A stretch of DNA of 15,490 nucleotides from CAYMJK01 sp043101635 (GCA_043101635.1 JBICIE010000082.1:1-15490); one strand, 5' to 3'. Counted from the stretch's first letter, positions 7,267-14,831 are shown. Numbers and translations are program-made. The notes: generated by a model not told the origin, from the sequence alone.

Positions 7267-7282
7267 CGATGCTCGCGCATCG
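7267..7282. terminator. Weak hairpin between convergent genes
   Basis: CGATGC (7267-7272) pairs with GCATCG (7277-7282) around TCGC in the 61-base gap between the glutamine-synthetase-like gene and the convergent small exported protein gene. There is no T-tract on either side, so function as an intrinsic terminator is doubtful. Confidence 0.25.
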
Positions 7283-7309
7283 GCGCAGATCCAGAGCAGT
7301 TCGCCCGCT

Positions 7310-7888
7310 TCACGGCTCGATCGAGACGAGCAGATAGCGCGCCGGATCGGCGCTGTTGCCCCCGATCAGGGCCGGGGCGCCGGGCTGCAGCAGCACGGTG
7401 GTGTCGAAGCGGACCGTGAGCGTCTCCGCGATGCCCGTCTCGGCGTCCTGCGCTTCGAGGCGCGAGGCCTCGTACGACAGTTGCAGCCGCACCTGGCCGC
7501 CCAGGTCCGACGCGGTGAGCTGCACCAGGGTCCCGACATCGCGCCGCTCCAGCGCCTGCGCCATGCCGCCGCGCTGCTCCATCCGAACGCCGGTGGCCAC
7601 GGTCTTCGTCCTGCCGAACTGCAGCCTCGCTTCCTCCCCTTCCAGCACGCCGACCCGCGCCGTGTTGATGAGGTCCAGCGATCCGTCGGCTCGCTGCTGC
7701 ACGAATGCGCGGAGGATCTCCTTCGCCGCGACGCTCGGATCGTCCCCGGCCGGCATGCGGAACTCGCAGAGCGTGACCATGTACGAGCGTGGCGCCGGGT
7801 CGGCCGGCTGGCCGTGGCCCTCATCCTGTGCCAGTGCCGCGGCAGCGGCCAGCGCCGCCAGGGTGACCAGAACCGGGATCTGACGCAT
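7310..7888 (-). CDS. Small exported protein of unknown function (possible secretin-like beta segment)
   Basis: The protein has 192 residues with a signal peptide (MRQIPVLVTLAALAAAAALA, cleavage before QDEG). Of two ATGs (7894 and 7888), the second is preferred because GGAGGA at 7896-7901 lies 7 bases from it but only 1 base from the first. The mature part is rich in short beta-strand-like segments: LINTARVGVLEGEEARLQFG, MEQRGGMAQALERRDVGTLVQLTA, VRLQLSYEAS, and a terminal DTTVLLQPGAPALIGG. The order 'large global property, L-strand, then a VLL-GG near the end' is reminiscent of the secretin C-domain, where a conserved VPVLGDIP/VIGG-type region ends the barrel, but the protein is far too short for a secretin. 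I do not assign a function. It lies 112 bases downstream of the first FG-GAP/dockerin gene on the same strand. Confidence 0.7.
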   Translation of the reverse strand: MRQIPVLVTLAALAAAAALAQDEGHGQPADPAPRSYMVTLCEFRMPAGDDPSVAAKEILRAFVQQRADGSLDLINTARVGVLEGEEARLQFGRTKTVATGVRMEQRGGMAQALERRDVGTLVQLTASDLGGQVRLQLSYEASRLEAQDAETGIAETLTVRFDTTVLLQPGAPALIGGNSADPARYLLVSIEP

Positions 7889-7999
7889 GGGCATGTCCTC
7901 CAGCCTGTCGCGCAGCGGTGCGCGGGCTCGGCCAGTCTACCAGGAGCCGCCGGATATTGCCAGCGCCGCGGCCGCCGCCCAGGCGCCCCGCCCAGCCGC

Positions 8000-9568
8000 C
8001 TACGGGCAGCCGGTCGCGAAAGCGTTCTGGAAGCAGAGGAAGTCGAAGAAGTCGAGCGTTCCGGAGCCATCGCAGTCGGCCGCCGGATCGCCGGCGCCGA
8101 ACTGATTCTGGAAGCAGAGGAAGTCGAAGAAGTCGAGCGCTCCAGACCCGTCGCAGTCGGCGTAGCACCCCTGGCACTCATCAGGGATCCCGTCGCCGTC
8201 GTCATCCCGGCTGACGCCGGTGGCGATGTCGCACGCGTCGAGGGCGCCGTTGGCGTTGCAGTCATCCATGCCGGTGAAGATGTACGCGCTGCCCGCGTCG
8301 GCGACGACATGATCGTCACTGATCGACCCGACCGCGAGGCGCCCCGCGCCCAGCGCGATCGAGTGGCCCCAGAAGTCCTGCGAGGCCGGGTCGAACGGGC
8401 GCACGCGGGCCCGCTCGATCCACTGCGCGCCATCGAAGAGGAACACGTACCCGCTGCCGGCGTTCATGAACCCGTCGTAGTCGTCGAAGTTGGCGCTGAT
8501 GGCGCAGATGTCGCCATCCAGCGCCACGCTGGCGCCGATGAAGTCGCCCAGTTGCGTGTCCGACCCCTGGATCTTCTGCTCCAGCGCCCACGGCTCGGGC
8601 CCCGGATCGGCCCGGTAGATGTACGCCGCCCCGCCGCTGGGCGCAATGGCGTCATCGCCCTGCGCCCCCACGAGGATCCGCTCGCCCGAGATCGCGACAT
8701 CCTCGCCGAAGCGGCGGAAGATCCGCCCCCCCGCCGGGTTCAGGATCGCCTCCTCGCTCCACACGTCGCCATCGAAACGGAATACGTACACCTGCCCCGG
8801 CCCGGCCAGCGGATCGCATGAACCGGCCACCGAGCCCGTGCCCTCGTTCGCCGCGGCCACCACCGCAACGTCGCCCTGAATCGCCACCTTGTTGCCGAAC
8901 TTGTCGCACTGCTCGATGTCGCTGGCGAGCAGCTTGGCCCGCTCGACCCAGCCGGCGCCATCGAACTCGAAGATGTACGCCGCCCCCGAGTTGCAGTTTT
9001 GCAGCTTGAACGGATCGGGCTCGCCGAAGCAGGCGTCATCGGCCATGAACGCGCCGACGATGGCGCGGTCGCCATCCAGATCGACCGACTCGCCGAACTC
9101 GTCGAAGATGGCCTGCGTCGAGGCCTCCAGCGTCGCGGTCTGGACCCATTCAAGACCGTCGTATTCGAAGACGTAGACCTTGCCGACCTTGCGCAGGATG
9201 CCGCCGCCGGCCAGCGACTTGTCCCACTCCGGCGCGCCGACCAGGATGCGATCGCCGCTGATGGCCACCGAGTTGCCGAAGTTGGCGAAGTCCTTCGGAT
9301 CATCCGGCATCAGCCGCTGCTCCTGGCGCCACTCGCCTTCAACCACTCGGAAGACGTACGCGGCGCCGGCTTCCGACCCCAGGGCGCTGTCGGCCCAGGC
9401 GCCGACGACCATGACATCGCCATCGATGTCGATGTCCGTCCCCAGCCGCGCACTCATCCGGGCGTCGTCGGCGATGACCTTGTCGGGCGCTTCCAGCAGA
9501 CACTGGGCCCCGGCAGGGGCTGCGCCGGCCAGGGCGCACGTGAGAGTGATCGCGTGGCTCAGGTTCAT
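8000..9568 (-). CDS. Secreted seven-repeat FG-GAP protein with two C-terminal GC-type dockerin-like repeats (copy 1)
   Basis: This exported protein has 522 residues with a signal peptide (MNLSHAITLTCALAGAAPAGA, cleavage about residue 21). Seven FG-GAP-type units of about 50-65 residues follow. Each has an F/LG-x-S/D-V-A-I-x-GD core (RLGTDIDIDGD, NFGNSVAISGD, EFGESVDLDGD, KFGNKVAIQGD, RFGEDVAISGE, FIGASVALDGD, FWGHSIALGAG) and a GxxYVF ending. Seven units are enough for a beta-propeller. The tail has a DDDGDGIPDEC calcium-type motif and two 27-residue repeats around DCDGSGxLDFFDFLCFQNxF, ending in GCP. Such tails are described as GC-type dockerins in planctomycetes. The ATG at 9568 is chosen because GGAGG at 9575-9579 lies 6 bases upstream; the longer frame starts at a TTG. 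The role is inferred to be surface or extracellular binding; no catalytic residue is recognised. Confidence 0.88.
   Translation of the reverse strand: MNLSHAITLTCALAGAAPAGAQCLLEAPDKVIADDARMSARLGTDIDIDGDVMVVGAWADSALGSEAGAAYVFRVVEGEWRQEQRLMPDDPKDFANFGNSVAISGDRILVGAPEWDKSLAGGGILRKVGKVYVFEYDGLEWVQTATLEASTQAIFDEFGESVDLDGDRAIVGAFMADDACFGEPDPFKLQNCNSGAAYIFEFDGAGWVERAKLLASDIEQCDKFGNKVAIQGDVAVVAAANEGTGSVAGSCDPLAGPGQVYVFRFDGDVWSEEAILNPAGGRIFRRFGEDVAISGERILVGAQGDDAIAPSGGAAYIYRADPGPEPWALEQKIQGSDTQLGDFIGASVALDGDICAISANFDDYDGFMNAGSGYVFLFDGAQWIERARVRPFDPASQDFWGHSIALGAGRLAVGSISDDHVVADAGSAYIFTGMDDCNANGALDACDIATGVSRDDDGDGIPDECQGCYADCDGSGALDFFDFLCFQNQFGAGDPAADCDGSGTLDFFDFLCFQNAFATGCP
8025..8139 (-). repeat. 34-base identical direct repeat inside the dockerin-like tail
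   Basis: The stretches 8025-8058 and 8106-8139 are identical over 34 bases and offset by 81 bases (27 codons). They encode the duplicated DFFDFLCFQN core of the tail. The neighbouring paralogue has its equivalent units at 9665 and 9746, also 81 bases apart but more diverged in sequence. Confidence 0.85.
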
Positions 9569-9623
9569 CTCGATCCTCCGCAAGGTGGTTCGATCGGCGC
9601 CGGCCAGTGGTTCCCGGCGCGCC

Positions 9624-9645
9624 GGCTGTTACGGGGCTGTTACGG
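9624..9645. repeat. Tandem 11-base duplication at a stop codon
   Basis: GGCTGTTACGG occurs at 9624-9634 and again at 9635-9645. The second copy contains the stop codon (TAA on the minus strand) of the upstream FG-GAP gene. It lies in the 71-base gap between the two FG-GAP genes, which otherwise shows only the ribosome-binding site of the downstream gene. Confidence 0.6.
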
Positions 9646-11001
9646 GCAGCCGGCCGCGAAGGCGTTCTGGAAGCAGAGAAAGTCGAAGAACGTCAGCGTG
9701 AAGTCGCCATCGCAGTCGGCGCGGCCGGCGCCGGCGCCGAACGCGTTCTGGAAGCACAGGAAGTCGGCGAGCGCCAGGGCCCCGTCCCCGTCGCAGTCGG
9801 CCTCGCAGCCGCACGCCGGCTCGAAGGCGTAGATGTTGCCCGGGAAGCCGTATCCCGAGAAGAACGGCGCCCCGGCGAGGATGACCTCGCCATCGGTCGC
9901 CAGGCCCATGCCGAACACCGAGTGCTCCGCTCCCCCGAGCGCCGCGATCTTCGCGGTCTGGCCCCAGAAGCCGCCATCCTTGCGGAAGACATGCGCCGCG
10001 CCGGTCTCTGTGACCGCGCCATCCGTTCTCGAAGCGCTGACCACGGCGAGGCCGCTGTGCAGCGCGGTTCTGGTCCCGAAGCGGTCGCCGGGCTCGAGGC
10101 CGACGCCCACCAGATTGCCGCCCCGTGCCCACCCGGTTCCGCTGCGATCGATGGAGTACGCCGCGCCGGCGCCCTCGAACGGAGCGCCGACGAGGGCCGT
10201 GGCTCCGCTGAGCGCGACGGATGCTCCGAGCCGGCTCGACGATGTGTCGCCGGTGATCCGCAGGCTCTGCGTCCACACGCCGCCGACCCGCTCGAACACG
10301 TACGCCGCGCCGGCGAGATTCTGCGTCGGCGCGCCGATCACCGCGGCGTCGCCATCCAGCGCGACCGCCGACCCGAACAGGTCGTAAAAACGCAGGCCGG
10401 ATGCCACCAGCTTGTCGACCTCGCTCCACACGCCCCCGCTGCGCTCGAACACATACACCGCCCCCGCGTTCGTCCCGACCGTGTCCGCCTGAAAGGCGCC
10501 CACCATCATCACATCCCCGCTGATCGCCACCGACCCGCCGAAGGACTCGTCCTCGCCGCCGTCGGACGCGCGCAGTGCCGCCACCTGCGTCCAGGCGCCC
10601 CCGACCCGCTCGAACACGTACGCCGCGCCCGCCCGGGTCCCGAGCGTCCGGTCGCCGGGCGCGCCGATGACCACGGTTGCGCCGCTGAGCGCCACAGCGC
10701 TGCCGAAGGTCGCCTTGTCCGACGCGTCGTCGGCCGTGAGCTTCGCCACCTGCGTCCATGCCCCGCCAGCCCGCTCATACACATACGCGGCCCCCGCGAT
10801 ATCGCCCTGCTCCGAATCCCACGGCGCCCCGGCAATGGCCACATCACCTTCCATCGCGATCGACCACCCGAGATGATCGCGCACCGGCGGGTCCGGCCGC
10901 AGCCACTGCGTCTGCTCCCAGTCGCACTGCGCCTGTGCGTGCACGAGCCCGACGAAAGCGAAGGCAAGCGGCATGATGATTGCGGCAGATGTTCGGTGCA
11001 T
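9640..11001 (-). CDS. Secreted seven-repeat FG-GAP protein with two C-terminal GC-type dockerin-like repeats (copy 2)
   Basis: This exported protein has 453 residues with a signal peptide (MHRTSAAIIMPLAFAFVGLVHA). Seven FG-GAP units follow with more regular spacing than in its downstream neighbour: HLGWSIAMEGD, TFGSAVALSGA, SFGGSVAISGD, LFGSAVALDGD, RLGASVALSGA, RFGTRTALHSG and VFGMGLATDGE, most ending GAAYVFER-x-GGxW. The tail has CEADCDGDGALALADFLCFQNAF and a second DCDGDF unit, ending in GCP. The start ATG at 11001 has GGGGAG about 4 bases upstream and gives a clean signal peptide; the longer frame begins at TTG. It is a paralogue of the gene 71 bases downstream, with the same architecture but clearly diverged sequence, so the duplication is not recent. 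A seven-bladed propeller anchored or assembled through the dockerin-like tail is the natural inference. Confidence 0.88.
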   Translation of the reverse strand: MHRTSAAIIMPLAFAFVGLVHAQAQCDWEQTQWLRPDPPVRDHLGWSIAMEGDVAIAGAPWDSEQGDIAGAAYVYERAGGAWTQVAKLTADDASDKATFGSAVALSGATVVIGAPGDRTLGTRAGAAYVFERVGGAWTQVAALRASDGGEDESFGGSVAISGDVMMVGAFQADTVGTNAGAVYVFERSGGVWSEVDKLVASGLRFYDLFGSAVALDGDAAVIGAPTQNLAGAAYVFERVGGVWTQSLRITGDTSSSRLGASVALSGATALVGAPFEGAGAAYSIDRSGTGWARGGNLVGVGLEPGDRFGTRTALHSGLAVVSASRTDGAVTETGAAHVFRKDGGFWGQTAKIAALGGAEHSVFGMGLATDGEVILAGAPFFSGYGFPGNIYAFEPACGCEADCDGDGALALADFLCFQNAFGAGAGRADCDGDFTLTFFDFLCFQNAFAAGCP

Positions 11002-11135
11002 TGCTCTCCCCTGAGATTCGCGCAAGTTGCACTTTGTTCGGGAACGTCCGCGACGGTCTCCGTATCGATCCTAGCGGCCGAACTGCGGCTCAACTGCGGA
11101 CGCGATCAATTCTCCGGGCACCGCTTCGACCCAGG

Positions 11136-11159
11136 CGGCGCCGCGGTTCCGTTGCGCCG
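11136..11159 (-). terminator. Possible hairpin after the caspase-like gene
   Basis: CGGCGC (11136-11141) pairs with GCGCCG (11154-11159) just beyond the stop of the 669-residue gene on the minus strand, with a 12-base loop. No T-tract follows. The rest of the 162-base gap 11002-11163 shows no gene and no convincing promoter. Confidence 0.25.
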
Positions 11160-11163
11160 GCGA

Positions 11164-13173
11164 TCAACGGCTCATCTGTTCGATCAGCTTGTCGATGCGA
11201 TCCTGATCGGGCTGGCGGGTTGCGCGGCCGCGCATCTGACGCAGAAAGCCGATCGCTGCGCCGACGCCCTGCGTGCGCCGGATGATCTCGGCCAGATCGC
11301 TCGCGTCGCGCACCAGGGCGGCGTCTCGCACGTAGCCCATCATCGCTCCGGTCAGCGCAGCGTCGCCGGCCCGCAGGTGGCGCCACTGCGCGCCCCAGAG
11401 GGCGTCGAGGGCGTCATCGCGCTGTTCCGCCGACGATCGTGCGGCGATCTGCAGCAGCAGCGCGCGGTCGTGCTCCCACAGCGCAGCGCAGATCGCGGCG
11501 TCGGCCATGGCGCTGTCGAACGCCTCGGGCCGCTCGCGCATGGTCGCTGCCGCGAGCTTCGCGGCGTCGCCGGCGCGTCCCATCATCGTGAGCATGCGCA
11601 CCGCGCCGGCAAGATCCGGCGGCTCGGCCCGCAGGGCGGCCCGCATGCGCTCCTCGAAATCCACGGCGCCGCCGAGCGCAACGTCGCCCCCGGCCTGCGC
11701 CGGCGCCGGCCCGAGCGTGATGAGCGGATCGCCGAGCATCGTCAGCTTCCAGGGCGGCCGCTGCTCGATGCGCACCGCCGCGCCCAGCGCAAACCCGCCG
11801 CGCAGGCGGGCCGCGAGAACCTCCGGCCGCACGAACCAGTGCAGGAACGGTTCATCCACCGAGCCGAAGTAGGCGTAGGCGCCGCGCTGCAGCCACTTGC
11901 CCGCAATCGTCGCCGGCGCGCCGGGAAGCTGGGCCGAGAACGAGTGAATGAAGTACACCGCCGCGGGCCGCTGCAGAAACGGCACATCGACCGACTGCGC
12001 CGTGCCGCCGACCAGCCCGAACGTGGCCTTGTTGCCCTTGGTATTGACGAAGATCAGCCCGGCGTCGATCCCCAGGCCCGTGCGCGTGCGCCAGGCGTCG
12101 AGCGTGCCGCGCGGGGCGGCGTCGAGCGTGACGGCAAGCTCGATCTCCTCGAGCAGGGTTGCCGCCGGCGCCAGCGCGTAGTCGGCCCACGGACCGTCGG
12201 CCGGATACCCGTTGAACAGCCAGGCCGTCTCCGGCTGCAGGAACAGCGCGCACATGGCGCGCCAGGCGCTCTGCGGCGCGTCGCCGAAGATCTGCCCGCA
12301 CCAGGCCCACCGCCGCGCCGGATCATCGGCGCTGCGCCCGAGCACATCCGTCGTCGCCAGGATCTCCGGTCCGCCCTCGATGCGGGCCGGCGTCTCGGCG
12401 CACAGCGTGATGGCGTCGATGTCGGCGCCGAGGCCCGACCATGGCAGATCGATGGCGTCCAGCGCGCCGGAGATGGCGCTGTTGAGGGCAGCCGCCTGCT
12501 CGGGCGTCATCGTGCGGTTGACGCCGGCGGGCGAGTCGATCCAGGCGATCGGCTGGGCCCGGCCCGCCGCGAGGGCGACCGCCGCGGCCCGCGCGCCATG
12601 CCGGGCGTCGCAGGCCACCACGCCGAAGGGCGCAAGCCCGAACGTCTCCCAGGCGTCCAGCGCCTGCGTGACGCCGGGCTCGAGCGTGACACCTGCGCGC
12701 GGGCGCACGCCCCATGCCCGCGCGACGATGGCCTCGGCCCGGGCGCGGAAGTCGGCGGGCCCGATGTCAGCCGCCGGCTCGCCGCCGCCCTCGATCGGCG
12801 AGGTCTCCGCCGCGTTGTGCCACAGGATGCGCTCGGGCCCGAAGGCGCGCACGAAGCGCGCGATATCGCCGGCAGCCTGCCATGAGCCGTCGTCGATCAG
12901 CACGGGAAACCGCAGCGCCGGGGTCCACTGGCGCAGGGCGTCGAGATACGACGCCTCATCCGGGCAGATGACGAGCGTCCTGGCCACCGGCAGGGCCCGG
13001 CGCACGCGCTCAGCCCGCAGGCCGAGGTCGCGCCCGGCGATGACTTCCGGAGGCAACTCGATCTGCTGCGGATCATCCTGAGCCCGCAGCCCGGGCGTCA
13101 GCAGCAGCGCGCACAGCAGCGCCGGCGCTCCGCGGCGCCGGCGATGCGCCGGATGCGACCGCGCGACGCTCAC
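11164..13173 (-). CDS. Exported protein of unknown function with caspase/gingipain-like C-terminal region
   Basis: The protein has 669 residues from a GTG at 13173 whose GTGA overlaps the stop of the upstream thioredoxin-like gene, indicating translational coupling. The open frame runs further upstream, but that part is only the shadow of the neighbour. An Arg-rich start and hydrophobic core (APALLCALLLTPGLRA) form a signal peptide. Residues ~65-120 (RTLVICPDEASYLDAL, RFPVLIDDG, ERILWHN) resemble the alternating alpha/beta pattern of cell-wall-binding-2-like repeats. Residues ~370-485 (AGLIFVNTKGN, AVYFIHSFSAQ, KWLQRGAYAYFGSVDEPFL, PPWKLTMLGDPL) resemble the end of C25 gingipain/caspase-fold proteins, where an 'x-GA-AY-GSV-EP' strand precedes 'GDP'. 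The usual nucleophilic Cys is not evident; HSFSAQ follows the His. The final ~150 residues are helical and Ala-rich, TPR-like. It could be an inactive peptidase relative; function unknown. Confidence 0.75.
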   Translation of the reverse strand: MSVARSHPAHRRRRGAPALLCALLLTPGLRAQDDPQQIELPPEVIAGRDLGLRAERVRRALPVARTLVICPDEASYLDALRQWTPALRFPVLIDDGSWQAAGDIARFVRAFGPERILWHNAAETSPIEGGGEPAADIGPADFRARAEAIVARAWGVRPRAGVTLEPGVTQALDAWETFGLAPFGVVACDARHGARAAAVALAAGRAQPIAWIDSPAGVNRTMTPEQAAALNSAISGALDAIDLPWSGLGADIDAITLCAETPARIEGGPEILATTDVLGRSADDPARRWAWCGQIFGDAPQSAWRAMCALFLQPETAWLFNGYPADGPWADYALAPAATLLEEIELAVTLDAAPRGTLDAWRTRTGLGIDAGLIFVNTKGNKATFGLVGGTAQSVDVPFLQRPAAVYFIHSFSAQLPGAPATIAGKWLQRGAYAYFGSVDEPFLHWFVRPEVLAARLRGGFALGAAVRIEQRPPWKLTMLGDPLITLGPAPAQAGGDVALGGAVDFEERMRAALRAEPPDLAGAVRMLTMMGRAGDAAKLAAATMRERPEAFDSAMADAAICAALWEHDRALLLQIAARSSAEQRDDALDALWGAQWRHLRAGDAALTGAMMGYVRDAALVRDASDLAEIIRRTQGVGAAIGFLRQMRGRATRQPDQDRIDKLIEQMSR

Positions 13174-14195
13174 CCGCCGAGGATCGTCTTGGCGCTCTCG
13201 CGCAGCGAGGCGATCAGTGTGTCGATCTGCTGGGCACTCAGATGGGTGGCGCTGGTGCGCAGCATCGCCTCGAAGTGCGCGATCTCCTCCGGCTGCACCG
13301 GGAAGCCGACGTTGCCATCCGGACCGTCGCTGGTGATCAGCGGCTTGCCCTCGGCATCCAGGATCACGAACCACGGGATGCCGCCGCGCTCGGAGCCGCG
13401 GTACTTCGTCAGCGCCTCGGCCCCGCCGATCATGCGGTCGGTGTCGATCTTCACATCGACGAAGTCCTTGCCGAGCAGCGCCCCGATCTGGTCCCGCGCC
13501 ATCCAGTCCTCCAGCCGGTGGCACCATCCGCACCACGGCGCCCCGAAGTGCAGGAACACGCGCGTCGGGCCCTTGCCCGCCTCGGCGTTGCGCTGCGCTG
13601 CTTCGAGCCCCGCCGCCAGCACTTCGCTGGCGTTGAGCGGCTGAGCCTGATGCTTCTCCAGAAAGCCGAGCACGGCATCGGGCATGTGCTTGCCGGTGAC
13701 CTTGCCATCCTCGTCCTTCTCTTCCAGCGAGCTGGTCTCCTGGTTGGCGATGGCCCTGCCGCTGGCGTCGAGCACGGTCAGGAACGGATAGCCGTGCTTC
13801 TGCACCTCCGCGCCGTAGGCGTTGGCCAGATCGACGTTCTTGCCGGCGCGCCCGGTATCGATGTGCACCACCTGATACTCGTACATGAGCTTGCGCCGGA
13901 TCGCCGGGTCTGACTTGCACAGTTCATCGAGCTTGATGCACCAGCCGCACCAGTTGCCGCCCCACTGGATCAGGACGCGCTGGTTCTCCTTCTTCGCCTT
14001 GGCGAGGGCCGCCGCGATCTGCTCGCGCCCGTCGGCCTGCTCGTCGTAGAGCGGGGGCTTCTCCGGCTGGGCCTGTGCGGCCTGGGCCTCGCCCGGCTTG
14101 ACGAGCTTGAGGGCGGGGACGGTCTCGTTCTGGGCCACGGCCGGGGCCGCCGCCGCGGCAGCGATGATCAGGGCAACGAGCGTGCGGGAGATCAT
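13170..14195 (-). CDS. Exported tandem thioredoxin-domain protein (two WCGWC active sites)
   Basis: The protein has 341 residues with a signal peptide (MISRTLVALIIAAAAAAPAVA). Two thioredoxin-like domains are visible. Domain 1 has NWCGWC (81-86) with a cis-Pro in GYPFLTVLD (Pro137). Domain 2 has PWCGWC (220-225) with a cis-Pro in GIPWFVILD (Pro274). Both therefore keep the CxxC pair and the cis-proline needed for dithiol chemistry, and they probably act in the periplasm on disulfides. The linker is charged (SSLEEKDEDGKVTGKH). The ATG at 14195 is chosen because GGAG (14202-14205) lies 6 bases upstream; the longer frame has no sensible signal sequence. The stop overlaps the start of the 669-residue caspase-like gene by 4 bases, so the two are an operon and the thioredoxin may serve that exported protein. 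The redox partner is unknown. Confidence 0.9.
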   Translation of the reverse strand: MISRTLVALIIAAAAAAPAVAQNETVPALKLVKPGEAQAAQAQPEKPPLYDEQADGREQIAAALAKAKKENQRVLIQWGGNWCGWCIKLDELCKSDPAIRRKLMYEYQVVHIDTGRAGKNVDLANAYGAEVQKHGYPFLTVLDASGRAIANQETSSLEEKDEDGKVTGKHMPDAVLGFLEKHQAQPLNASEVLAAGLEAAQRNAEAGKGPTRVFLHFGAPWCGWCHRLEDWMARDQIGALLGKDFVDVKIDTDRMIGGAEALTKYRGSERGGIPWFVILDAEGKPLITSDGPDGNVGFPVQPEEIAHFEAMLRTSATHLSAQQIDTLIASLRESAKTILGG

Positions 14196-14219
14196 GGGAG
14201 GCTCCTTTCTTGAGGGACC

Positions 14220-14249
14220 AGCGTACCAGAACTCGGCGGTCCTTTGCAA
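14220..14249 (-). promoter_or_regulatory. Candidate promoter for the thioredoxin/caspase-like operon
   Basis: On the minus strand TTGCAA (14244-14249) and TACGCT (14220-14225) are 18 bases apart in the 58-base gap between the toxin gene and the thioredoxin gene. The -35 is good and the -10 is poor. Read-through from the toxin-antitoxin operon is the alternative. Confidence 0.35.
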
Positions 14250-14253
14250 CCGC

Positions 14254-14550
14254 TCAGTCGAACGCCTCATCGATGTCCCGTGCCCCGTGGATCACGCGGA
14301 CGATCTCGAGCGGGTCTGCTGCGGGGTCGTAGATGATCAGATAGGACCACACCGGCCAGACGAGTAGCGGCCGATCAATGAACTCAGGTCGCACGTGTCC
14401 GATTCGTGGCGCCTCGGCGAGCAAGCCGAACGCCTTGTCCAGCGCCCGCTTCACGTGCAGAGCGGCAGGCACTCCGGAGGCGCTGGCGACATGGTCGGTA
14501 ATAGTCTCGATGTCGCCGGCAGCCTGCGGCGACAGCCGATAGGCCTTCAC
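14254..14550 (-). CDS. parE: RelE/ParE-family toxin
   Basis: This 98-residue protein has the small alpha/beta fold of ParE/RelE toxins: a leading strand (YRLSPQAAGDIETITDHVA), a long helix pair (AALHVKRALDKAFGLLAEAP), then RIGHVRPEF, LLVWPVWSYLIIYDP and a final strand LEIVRVIHGARDID. ParE members poison DNA gyrase and RelE members cleave mRNA on ribosomes. The partner antitoxin is ParD-like, which favours the ParE type. The start ATG overlaps the antitoxin stop by 4 bases (ATGA), the normal arrangement for a type II pair in which the antitoxin is translated first. Family identity is firm; the target is inferred. Confidence 0.9.
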   Translation of the reverse strand: MKAYRLSPQAAGDIETITDHVASASGVPAALHVKRALDKAFGLLAEAPRIGHVRPEFIDRPLLVWPVWSYLIIYDPAADPLEIVRVIHGARDIDEAFD

Positions 14551-14831
14551 GCAGAACGCCTGCGCTCGGCGTCGAGCCTCGCTTGAAGCTTCTGTTCCAA
14601 CTGCTCCATGAACGCAGGTCCGTCAACCCCCTTGCCCTCGGCCAGCGACTTCAGCCCCTCCTCGATCTTCTCCCGCACCTCGGCCTTCCAGGCCTCGTGG
14701 TCGTGCAGTTCGCGCAGGGCGGCCCGGACGACCTCGCTGGCCGACCGGTACCGCCCGGAGGCGACCTGGGCGTCCACGAACGCGGCCAGTTCGGGCGTCA
14801 GGGAGACGTTCATGGACTCGCGGCTGGGCAT
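14547..14831 (-). CDS. parD: ParD-family (ribbon-helix-helix) antitoxin
   Basis: The protein has 94 residues. The N-terminal part MNVSLTPELAAFVDAQVASG and RYRSASEVVRAALRELHDHE is the ParD/CopG ribbon-helix-helix DNA-binding domain. The acidic and basic helical tail to residue 94 is the usual toxin-binding and neutralising part. The gene lies directly upstream of, and overlaps by 4 bases, the ParE-like toxin. The start is ambiguous: ATG 14831 gives six extra residues (MPSRES), while ATG 14813 matches where ParD proteins normally begin. The promoter places the transcript start at or very close to 14831, so the upstream ATG would be translated from a leaderless message; a short leader would favour 14813. 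Autoregulation is likely, as for most type II antitoxins. Confidence 0.9.
   Translation of the reverse strand: MPSRESMNVSLTPELAAFVDAQVASGRYRSASEVVRAALRELHDHEAWKAEVREKIEEGLKSLAEGKGVDGPAFMEQLEQKLQARLDAERRRSA

Noticed and set aside
7205..8821. A 538-residue plus-strand open frame
   Set aside because: It is antisense to the small exported protein and the first FG-GAP gene; the apparent internal 'EAEEVEEVERS' repeat is only the complement of the dockerin DNA repeat.
8025..9780. Possible CRISPR-like array from regularly spaced repeats
   Set aside because: The repeats are coding, 81 bases apart in pairs, and correspond to 27-residue dockerin-like units; no spacers or cas genes are present.
9607..12885. 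A 1092-residue plus-strand open frame
   Set aside because: It lies antisense to the second FG-GAP gene and the caspase-like gene, is dominated by Arg/Ala/Gly/His as expected for a shadow frame in GC-rich DNA, has no recognisable domain or ribosome-binding site, and conflicts with two well-supported genes.
13174..13920. N-terminal extension of the 669-residue protein to a 918-residue frame
   Set aside because: These codons are the out-of-frame shadow of the thioredoxin gene; the GTGA overlap and following signal peptide mark the real start at 13173.
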